DNA of 12,736 bases from CANHCC01 sp040381555 (GTDB lineage: Bacteria; Bacteroidota; Bacteroidia; J057; RFSG01), in the NCBI GenBank assembly GCA_040381555.1, contig JBEIHC010000085.1, forward strand, positions 1-12,736, in the 5' to 3' direction. Positions 6,387 through 12,086 of this stretch are shown here, piece after piece. The notes below the pieces were generated by a model. That model had not been told where the DNA came from. It ran no database searches and worked only from the letters and a program-made list of their open reading frames with translations. The translations under genes were made by a program, and so were the position numbers. How positions within the stretch are numbered: the stretch's first letter is position 1; each line of letters starts with the position of its first letter.

Positions 6387-7309
6387 TAGGCGAGGGTTTC
6401 ACTTAATGACTGACCCAATAAAAAGCTTTTTGCATCAAGTCGTTTTCTTCCTTCCGCTTGGAGCTCGAGAATTTCCAACCATCCATCCGATGCAGAAACC
6501 CAAATTTTTCCTTGCTCTTGAATCACCTTTCCTGGAATAGGATTTTCAGTTCGGGAGGAATCCATTTCAGTACGGTAAATTTTTAGAATTTTTTCTTGAT
6601 CCAGACACCAAGCGGCCGGATAGGGGGATAGTCCGCGTACTAAATTGTGAAGGGATCGTCTGGGTTGAGTGAAATCAATTTTACAATGCTCGCGGAAGAT
6701 TTTCGGTGCGGTATGAATAGCCTTTTGCTCATCCTGATGCACAGCTTTGAGTTTTCCGGCTTCCAAAGCATCCACCGTTTGCACCATTAATTTCGCACCC
6801 GCGATACTTAGATGGTCATGTAAGGTTCCTGCATTCCAATCTGGAGGAATAGGCGTTTTGTATTGGAGCAGGATTTGTCCTGTATCAATTTCTTTTTCAA
6901 TAAAGAAGGTAGTAGCCCCCGTTTCTGTTTCCCCATTTATAATCGCATGATTGATGGGTGCAGCACCCCGGTAATCGGGCAAAAGGGAGGCATGCAGATT
7001 GACTGTTCCTCTGGGTGGCATTTTCCAGACCGATTCAGGCAGCATCCTAAAAGCAACAACAACAAATAAATCGGCATTCCATTCGGCTAATTTGCGTTGA
7101 AAATCAGGGTCTTTCAGTTTTTCGGGTTGTAAGAGGGGAATGTTCAATTCCTGTGCGGCTAATTTTACTGGACTTTCGCTCAGTTTTCTTCCTCTTCCGG
7201 CAGGCTTATCGGGAATGGTGACCACCCCACAAATTTCATGGCGTGCTGCACCCAATTCCTGTAAAGTAGGAACGGCAAAATCGGGAGTGCCCATGAAGAC
7301 TATTCTCAT
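6386..7309 (-). CDS. fmt: Methionyl-tRNA formyltransferase
   Basis: A 307-residue enzyme that formylates initiator Met-tRNA using 10-formyl-tetrahydrofolate. The N-terminus MRIVFMGTPDFAVPTLQEL is diagnostic for Fmt, and the early loop KPAGRGRKLSESPVK (35-49) is also typical. The formyl-transfer site is visible as N104, H106 and D142, with the family signature around HASLLPDYRGAAPIN (106-120). The C-terminal part, from about residue 205, is the tRNA-binding OB-like domain (GLSPYPAAW, ending with KSFLLGQ). The length is close to the roughly 315 residues of the E. coli enzyme. It follows the PaaE-like gene by 74 bp on the same strand and shares one base with the next gene. No def gene lies alongside, unlike the fmt-def pairing in many other bacteria. 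Confidence 0.97.
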   Translation of the reverse strand: MRIVFMGTPDFAVPTLQELGAARHEICGVVTIPDKPAGRGRKLSESPVKLAAQELNIPLLQPEKLKDPDFQRKLAEWNADLFVVVAFRMLPESVWKMPPRGTVNLHASLLPDYRGAAPINHAIINGETETGATTFFIEKEIDTGQILLQYKTPIPPDWNAGTLHDHLSIAGAKLMVQTVDALEAGKLKAVHQDEQKAIHTAPKIFREHCKIDFTQPRRSLHNLVRGLSPYPAAWCLDQEKILKIYRTEMDSSRTENPIPGKVIQEQGKIWVSASDGWLEILELQAEGRKRLDAKSFLLGQSLSETLA

Positions 7310-7383
7310 GATGGTCGGTTTCTGGATGATTTGAAGCTCCGTTCTATAAATAAATGAAGAGCGGAAAGGGTAAATATCGGAAA

Positions 7384-8442
7384 TTATCCGATTTCAATCA
7401 CCACATCTTCTGTGAGTGGGTGTCCTACGCAGGTGAGTACGAATCCTTCATTCAACTCTGAATCGGATAAGCCTTCTCTCTCATCGAGGTGCATTTTGCC
7501 CGATTTGAGTTTTCCTCTGCAGGCAGTACAAACGCCCCCTTGACAGGAGTAGGGCAAATCAATTCCTTTATCCAAAGCTGCGTTGAGGATACTTTCATCC
7601 GGTTTAACAGAAAAAGAATATTCTTTTTTATTAAAAAAAACCTTGACAGTTTGGGTTTGAATGGTCAGAGGAGATTCCGTTTTTGGAGCATCCGGGTCTG
7701 CAGGGGGGGCTGCGAAACTTTCCTTGTGCACTCTGTTTGTGGGTATCATCGCATCCTGCAGAGATTGCTTCACCACTTGCATATATCCTTCCGGCCCACA
7801 CATATAAAACTCTGTATTGGATTGGGCAGCCTCAGGAATCATTCCCAGGATATGTAATAATAGGGTGGTATTGGGCAAACCGGTGAAGGAGGCTGTTTGT
7901 AAGGGGCTTTTTAAGATGTGAAAAACCCGGAGTCGATCAGGGTATTGTGCTTCAAGAGTTTTAAGCTCATTTTTAAAAATGATTTGATCTTCATTTTCAT
8001 TGGCATAAATGAGGCTTACTTTGGTATTGGGTTCCTGTTCAAGGGATGTTTTGAGAATGGAGAGTAGGGGCGTAATCCCACTTCCTGCGCCAAAAAGAAT
8101 GAGCGGTCGATTGGATTCTGGATTAACCTTCAGGGTGAAATTTCCCATGGGTTCAACGGCCTCTAGAATTTCTCCCACCTGTAGATTTTGATTGAGATAT
8201 TTAGAGATAGTCCCATCTTTTATCTGTTTGACTGCAACCGAAATCCTGGGGAGTTCATTGGGCGAGGAGCAGATAGAATAGGAACGATTGATCAATTTAC
8301 CCTCAATGGGAATGCGCAGGGTAATGAACTGCCCAGGAAGAAAGGAAATGGCCTCCGAGTCAGTAACTTGAAGATCTATGACAACCGCATCAGGAGTTTC
8401 CCGAGTGATTTGAGCGATTTTAAAGGAGCGGATACTACTCAT
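7384..8442 (-). CDS. PaaE-like ferredoxin reductase with C-terminal 2Fe-2S domain
   Basis: A 352-residue electron-transfer protein with the ferredoxin-NADP-reductase fold followed by a plant-type ferredoxin. The FAD-binding motif is R53-S-Y-S56, the NAD(P)H pyrophosphate loop is GAGSGITP (118-125), and the reductase module ends with MCGPEGYM (214-221). A Pro/Ala-rich linker (about 244-259) leads to the ferredoxin domain, whose cluster ligands are C300, C305, C308 (CQGGVCTAC) and C338. This is the domain order of PaaE, the reductase of phenylacetyl-CoA epoxidase, and of similar oxygenase reductases. No paaABCD genes are nearby, so it probably serves another oxygenase or desaturase. It is the first gene of the minus-strand set; a TAATTTTG element lies 25 bp upstream of its start codon. 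Confidence 0.92.
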   Translation of the reverse strand: MSSIRSFKIAQITRETPDAVVIDLQVTDSEAISFLPGQFITLRIPIEGKLINRSYSICSSPNELPRISVAVKQIKDGTISKYLNQNLQVGEILEAVEPMGNFTLKVNPESNRPLILFGAGSGITPLLSILKTSLEQEPNTKVSLIYANENEDQIIFKNELKTLEAQYPDRLRVFHILKSPLQTASFTGLPNTTLLLHILGMIPEAAQSNTEFYMCGPEGYMQVVKQSLQDAMIPTNRVHKESFAAPPADPDAPKTESPLTIQTQTVKVFFNKKEYSFSVKPDESILNAALDKGIDLPYSCQGGVCTACRGKLKSGKMHLDEREGLSDSELNEGFVLTCVGHPLTEDVVIEIG

Positions 8443-8453
8443 TTGAAAAATAA

Positions 8454-8463
8454 TCTAATTAGA
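8454..8463. promoter_or_regulatory. Perfect 10-bp palindrome at predicted start of paaE-like transcript
   Basis: TCTAATTAGA is self-complementary and lies just downstream of the TAATTTTG element and 11 bp upstream of the PaaE-like start codon. The position would suit an operator, but a 10-bp AT-rich palindrome is weak evidence. Confidence 0.25.
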
Positions 8464-8466
8464 CTG

Positions 8467-8493
8467 CAAAATTACAGGTTTCGTTGGTTCAAA
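8467..8493 (-). promoter_or_regulatory. Candidate Bacteroidetes-type promoter for the PaaE-like gene
   Basis: Reading the minus strand, TAATTTTG (8474-8467) matches the Bacteroidetes -7 consensus TAnnTTTG exactly. A TTTG lies upstream at 8493-8490 with a 15-bp gap, shorter than the usual spacing of about 19-21 bp, so the -33 assignment is doubtful. The start codon follows 25 bp after the -7 element. Confidence 0.45.
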
Positions 8494-8556
8494 CGCTGAA
8501 TGTGGGATATTCGTTCGAAGAATGGGGAATCATGTGGATAGAAAGTTGCTTGTTTT

Positions 8557-8590
8557 TTTGAACTTCTAATTTTCAATTTTCGTATCTTTG
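8557..8590 (+). promoter_or_regulatory. Candidate Bacteroidetes-type promoter for the M43 protease
   Basis: TATCTTTG at 8583-8590 fits TAnnTTTG exactly, and TTTG at 8557-8560 lies 22 bp upstream, close to the usual -33/-7 spacing. The ATG at 8609 is 18 bp beyond the -7 element, implying a very short leader. This also argues against the in-frame TTG at 8588, which would fall inside the promoter. Confidence 0.6.
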
Positions 8591-8608
8591 ATTTCCTTAT
8601 TAGACTTT

Positions 8609-10762
8609 ATGAAGATTCGTATTTACGCCATTTGTCCTTTTGTACTGCGCGCCCTTGCATTGTGTTTGTTGAGCATTTCCTTTTCGGTGTATGGTCAAAC
8701 CCATCCATTTTGCGGTACTGATGCTGTGTATGAGCAGCACCTTTCCACTCATCCTGAAGCCGCTGTTGAGCGGGAGGCATTCGAGCAATTGTATCAATCT
8801 TTGGTACAAGCCCGTTCTGCTGCTAAAAAATCCTCTTTTAATCCGGATGATCATGGTTCAGCCGCATTGAAGTATATCATCCCTTGTGTGGTACATGTGA
8901 TTCATAACGGTGGTGTGGAAAATATCACCGATGCCCAAGTAAAAAGCGCTTTTGCTAGAATCAATGAAGATTTCCGCAGAATGCCTGAAACTAAGGGCTG
9001 GGGCGCGGGTCCTGATTTTCAAATGGAATTTGAGCTGGCCTCCAAAGATCCTCAGGGAAATGCCCATTCTGGGATTAATCGGATTCAGTCTGCGTTGACC
9101 AATCATAATTTAGATACCCAGCAAGGAACTTTGAAAGCTCTTAGCAAATGGGATCAAAATAAGTACATGAACATTTGGATTGTAAAAAGTATCAATAGCA
9201 ATGTATTGGCTTATGCTACTTTTCCCCAAAATGGTGGAAACGCTAATGATGGAATAGTTTGTTCTTACTATTGCTGGGGTACAACTGGCGCTGTAGATGC
9301 CTCTAGGGCTTTATGCAGAGTACCTGTCCATGAGTTTGGTCATTGGTTGGCCTTATACCATCCTTTCCAACCCTCAGGAACAGCCTCAACAGGTTGCCCA
9401 ACAAATACTACTACACCTTGCTCTTCACAGGGAGATCGTGTATGTGATACCCCTCCCGTTTCTGCTGCTAATTTCGGAAATCCCGCGCGCAAAAACTCCT
9501 GTCAAGAGTCTGGTGATCGCCCGGACAGAACCCGTAATTATATGGACTATTCGGATGATCCCTATAAAGATGAGTTTTCTGCAGGTCAGTTGACCCGTTC
9601 TCATCTTGCCATGGAAAATGATAATTCCCGCAGGCAATTATTTGCTGAATCCAATTTGCAAGCCACTGGTGTAGGAAAATATCGCCTTCCGGAAGCTAAT
9701 TTTGTCGCCTATAATCGGTATCCTTGCCTGAATACTCCTGTTCAATTTGTCGATTGGTCCAATGGACAGGCCTCTACTTGGTCTTGGTCTTTTCCCGGAG
9801 GTACCCCCGCCACTTCTAATTTGAGAAACCCAATGGTGACCTATGCCACTGCAGGAGCTTATGATGTTACTTTAACTGTTACAAATCAAACAGGCAGCTC
9901 TCAGGCATTTACCAAAACAGCCTATATCAATGTTAACGATCAGTCTGTTAACTTTCCTATGAAACAAGATTTTAATGGCAATGATTTTCCTCCTGCAGGT
10001 TGGAGATTGCATAACCCAGATGCATCCGTTACATTCGTGAAATTAACAGGAGTCAGTGCTTTCGGAAGTACTGGAAACTCTGCTCGTATTAGTCAATTCA
10101 CCTACAGAGCGTATGATCAAAGAGATGAATTGATTACCCCTCCTTTGAATCTTACTACTGCCGTAAAACCTATGGCCTATTTTTCCTTGGCTTATACTCA
10201 GCATTCAGATTTGTATTCTGATACTTTAGAAGTGTACGCTTCTGATGATTGCGGTGGTACTTGGACTCAGGTGTTTCGGGTTGGGGGCGCTGATTTAACT
10301 ACCAATAGCGGTCCTCAGACTTCTACTTTTACTCCTGGAGCTGCAGATTGGATTGTTGGAAATGCAGACTTGTCGGCCTATGCCGGAAAAACCAATGTAA
10401 TGGTGAAATTTGAATCCGTTAATGGTTATGGAAATAATCTTTATCTGGATGATATTGAAGTTCGTGAGCCTTGGGCTGTATCTACTCAAGCTGATTTTGT
10501 AAACGAAACCAAGGTATTCACCAGTCCTAATCCTTTTACTCAGTCCTTGACGCTTCATATTCAGTCTCCAGTAAATGAAGAAGTAGCAGTGGTGGTGCTG
10601 GATATAACAGGCAGAACTGTTTGGAATGCCGGTCAGTTCTCAGTAACTCCTGGAAAAAATGAGTTTAGTTTATCTCCTACAGGAATTGCCCCTGGGGTGT
10701 ATTTCGTGCAGGTTAAAACAGGTGCTGGTTTGGCACAGACAATTAAAGTAGTCAAAGAGTAA
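8609..10762 (+). CDS. Secreted M43 (cytophagalysin-like) metalloprotease with PKD and T9SS sorting domains
   Basis: A 717-residue exported protein, counted from the ATG at 8609; an upstream in-frame TTG at 8588 lies in the promoter. A basic, hydrophobic signal peptide (about 1-29) ends near VYG-QTHPF. The protease domain has the zinc motif H241-E-F-G-H245-W-L-A-L-Y-H251 with catalytic E242, and a Met-turn Y-M312-D-Y. Cysteines at 264, 271, 279 and 298 suggest disulphides, as expected outside the cell. Next is a PKD domain (about 363-443: WSWSFPGG, then TYATAGAYDVTLTV), a jelly-roll MAM/adhesin-like domain (about 446-620, with DDCGGTW and LYLDDIEV), and a type A C-terminal sorting domain (about 636-717: SPNPF, LDITGR, GVYFVQV, ending KVVKE) for type IX secretion. 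The family consensus has Gly where A248 stands. It is probably a nutrient-scavenging extracellular peptidase. Confidence 0.95.
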   Translation: MKIRIYAICPFVLRALALCLLSISFSVYGQTHPFCGTDAVYEQHLSTHPEAAVEREAFEQLYQSLVQARSAAKKSSFNPDDHGSAALKYIIPCVVHVIHNGGVENITDAQVKSAFARINEDFRRMPETKGWGAGPDFQMEFELASKDPQGNAHSGINRIQSALTNHNLDTQQGTLKALSKWDQNKYMNIWIVKSINSNVLAYATFPQNGGNANDGIVCSYYCWGTTGAVDASRALCRVPVHEFGHWLALYHPFQPSGTASTGCPTNTTTPCSSQGDRVCDTPPVSAANFGNPARKNSCQESGDRPDRTRNYMDYSDDPYKDEFSAGQLTRSHLAMENDNSRRQLFAESNLQATGVGKYRLPEANFVAYNRYPCLNTPVQFVDWSNGQASTWSWSFPGGTPATSNLRNPMVTYATAGAYDVTLTVTNQTGSSQAFTKTAYINVNDQSVNFPMKQDFNGNDFPPAGWRLHNPDASVTFVKLTGVSAFGSTGNSARISQFTYRAYDQRDELITPPLNLTTAVKPMAYFSLAYTQHSDLYSDTLEVYASDDCGGTWTQVFRVGGADLTTNSGPQTSTFTPGAADWIVGNADLSAYAGKTNVMVKFESVNGYGNNLYLDDIEVREPWAVSTQADFVNETKVFTSPNPFTQSLTLHIQSPVNEEVAVVVLDITGRTVWNAGQFSVTPGKNEFSLSPTGIAPGVYFVQVKTGAGLAQTIKVVKE

Positions 10763-10779
10763 GTTTCGAAATTGACGAT

Positions 10780-10816
10780 AAAAAAGAGGCGGTCTGATTG
10801 GACCGCCTTTTTTTTT
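10780..10816. terminator. Intrinsic terminator after the M43 protease, A-tract on the other side
   Basis: The stem GGCGGTC (10788-10794) pairs perfectly with GACCGCC (10801-10807) across the loop TGATTG, followed by nine T (10808-10816). Six A precede it (10780-10785), so it could also stop transcription arriving on the minus strand. It lies 17 bp after the protease stop, and array B begins just 2 bp after the T-tract. Confidence 0.93.
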
Positions 10817-10817
10817 G

Positions 10818-10913
10818 CTTACCCTAAGTGTTTACTTACCCTAAGTGATTGCTTACCCTAAGTGTTTACTTACCCTAAGTGTTTACTTACCCTAAGTGAT
10901 TGCTTACCCTAAG
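10818..10913. repeat. Array B: 6 x 17-bp tandem interrupted palindromes (core TTACCCTAA)
   Basis: CCCTAAG recurs at 10822 and every 17 bp up to 10907, giving six copies in exact register. The monomer is CCCTAAGTGTTTACTTA, with the linker GTTTA replaced by GATTG after copies 2 and 5, a 3-unit (51-bp) superperiod. Each core is an interrupted palindrome, ACTTA-CCC-TAAGT, or GCTTA with a G-T wobble in copies 1, 3 and 6. Read on the opposite strand the core is TTAGGGTAA, the same 9-mer as in array A at 2784-2963. The array spans from just after the protease terminator to 6 bp before the stop codon of the convergent ribbon-helix-helix gene. Confidence 0.97.
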
Positions 10914-10919
10914 TAAAGC

Positions 10920-11099
10920 TTATTCTTCCTGCTGATTACTTTTTTTCTTGGGTTTATCTCTGCCTGCTTTTTTAAGCGATTGGGTCAGAAGGAATTCAAT
11001 TTGCCCATTCAGGCTCCGAAATTCATCATCTGCCCACTTTTGAAGGGCTTCGAAGGTCTCCTGCTGTAGCCTTAAGGGAAAATTCTTTTTATCAGACAT
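10920..11099 (-). CDS. Small ribbon-helix-helix (Arc-like) DNA-binding protein
   Basis: A 59-residue protein from an ATG at 11099 to a TAA at 10922-10920. The N-terminal strand KNFPLRLQ (5-12) is followed by helix QETFEALQKWADDEFRSL (13-30), the turn N-G (31-32) and helix QIEFLLTQSLKKAG (33-46), which is the order and size of an Arc/MetJ ribbon-helix-helix fold. The N-G turn and I-E-FLL second helix are typical of Arc-like members. A basic, Gln-rich tail (KPKKKSNQQEE) follows. Such proteins bind DNA as dimers through the paired strands, often at repeated sites. The gene is 18 bp downstream of the SPFH gene and presumably co-transcribed with it. It may regulate its own operon; a candidate operator lies at 11980-11998. 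No toxin gene is adjacent, so it is not evidently an antitoxin. Confidence 0.85.
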   Translation of the reverse strand: MSDKKNFPLRLQQETFEALQKWADDEFRSLNGQIEFLLTQSLKKAGRDKPKKKSNQQEE

Positions 11100-11117
11100 T
11101 ATTTCAGTAGGATAAAC

Positions 11118-11972
11118 TTAATGGTGCAATGTGCCTGCATTGACAACTGGACTTGCCGCTTTGTCAGAGCATAATACTACCAGCAGATTGCTCACCATGG
11201 CCGCTTTCCTTTCATCATCCAGGTGTACTATGTTTCTTGTGGAGAGTTTTTCTAGGGCCAATTCTACCATTCCCACAGCCCCTTCTACAATTTGTTTTCT
11301 AGCAGCTACCACTGCAGTGGCTTGTTGTCTTTGCAACATGGCGCCCGCTATTTCTGAAGCATAAGCTAAATGACTAATTCTGGCCTCAATGACCTCAATA
11401 CCCGCAATTTCTAATCTGGCATGAAGCTCTTTCTCCAGCATATCATTTACTAGGTTACCACTATCCCTTAGGGTAATTTCAGCATGATCATCTTCAAAAT
11501 TATCATACGGATAAGCGCCGGCTAATTGGCGAATGGCCGCTTCGCTTTGCACATCTACGAAATGACGGTAATCGTCTACCTCGAAACATGCCCGAGCGGT
11601 ATTGTTGACTTTCCAAACCAATACTGCGGCTATTTCAATAGGATTTCCCTGCTTATCATTCACTTTGATGGCATTCCCATTATAATTTCGGGCTCTTTGA
11701 GAAATCATTTTCTTCATCATAAATGGATTTACCCAGAAAAAACCATTCTCCTTCAAAGTGCCCTGATAGGTACCAAATAAAATCAAAACCCGGGATTCAT
11801 TTGGGTCATTGATTATGAAACCAGGAAGAATTAGAAATAGAGGAAGAAAAAGAATAGCCGCCGGAATGGGCATTTCTAGGATAAAAAGCACAATGATTCC
11901 TGCCAGAATAAGGAGTGAAAGAGAAAGTGCAAGAAATCCGGAGGTAGGGACAAGAATTTTTTCAGTTTTCAT
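11118..11972 (-). CDS. SPFH/band-7 domain membrane protein
   Basis: A 284-residue member of the stomatin/prohibitin/flotillin/HflK superfamily. Two hydrophobic stretches (about 12-32 and 36-53) anchor the N-terminus. The SPFH domain starts at ESRVLILFGTYQGTLKENGFFWVNPF (59-84), with the family's VxxxFGxyxGtlxxxGxxWxxPF pattern. It continues through RARNYNGNAIKVNDKQGNPIEI (93-114) and AAVLVWKVNNTARACFEVDDYRHFV, and ends with a helical, Ala/Glu-rich segment (about 190-240: HLAYASEIAGAMLQRQQATAVVAARK) typical of the oligomerising coiled coil. Such proteins form large membrane-associated rings or scaffolds, often linked to proteases or membrane microdomains. No NfeD or FtsH-type gene is nearby; the partner here is the ribbon-helix-helix gene 18 bp downstream. 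It is divergent from the dipeptidyl peptidase III gene. Confidence 0.93.
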   Translation of the reverse strand: MKTEKILVPTSGFLALSLSLLILAGIIVLFILEMPIPAAILFLPLFLILPGFIINDPNESRVLILFGTYQGTLKENGFFWVNPFMMKKMISQRARNYNGNAIKVNDKQGNPIEIAAVLVWKVNNTARACFEVDDYRHFVDVQSEAAIRQLAGAYPYDNFEDDHAEITLRDSGNLVNDMLEKELHARLEIAGIEVIEARISHLAYASEIAGAMLQRQQATAVVAARKQIVEGAVGMVELALEKLSTRNIVHLDDERKAAMVSNLLVVLCSDKAASPVVNAGTLHH

Positions 11973-11979
11973 ATGTGTA

Positions 11980-11998
11980 TGATATTAAAATGATATCA
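11980..11998. promoter_or_regulatory. Candidate operator upstream of the SPFH/RHH pair
   Basis: TGATATTAAAATGATATCA contains an inverted repeat (TGATAT at 11980-11985, ATATCA at 11993-11998) and also two same-direction near-copies, TGATATTA and TGATATCA, offset by 11 bp (one helical turn). It lies just 7 bp upstream of the SPFH start codon, where a bound repressor could block transcription or translation. It is AT-rich, so chance is possible. Confidence 0.3.
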
Positions 11999-12086
11999 AA
12001 ATAACGGAAAAAATTTTATCAGGTTACACGACTCTAAATATTTTTTTCGGCATATTGCCTAACTTGCAGAAAATCTTGAAAAAAGA

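Noticed and set aside
7368..7374. GGGTAAA upstream of fmt as a solo unit of array A
   Set aside because: Only seven bases match and the palindromic left arm is absent.
7376..7392. Stem ATCGGA-AATTA-TCCGAT as a terminator between the PaaE-like gene and fmt
   Set aside because: Only six pairs, it overlaps the stop codon, and no T-tract follows on the minus strand.
8588..8608. TTG start for the M43 protease, adding seven residues
   Set aside because: The TTG falls within the TATCTTTG promoter element, and the ATG at 8609 begins a normal signal peptide.
10818..10913. CRISPR array
   Set aside because: The period is only 17 bp, the linkers are near-identical rather than unique spacers, and there is no cas gene.
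10920..11099. Antitoxin of a toxin-antitoxin pair
   Set aside because: There is no small toxin gene beside it; the only partner is the SPFH gene.
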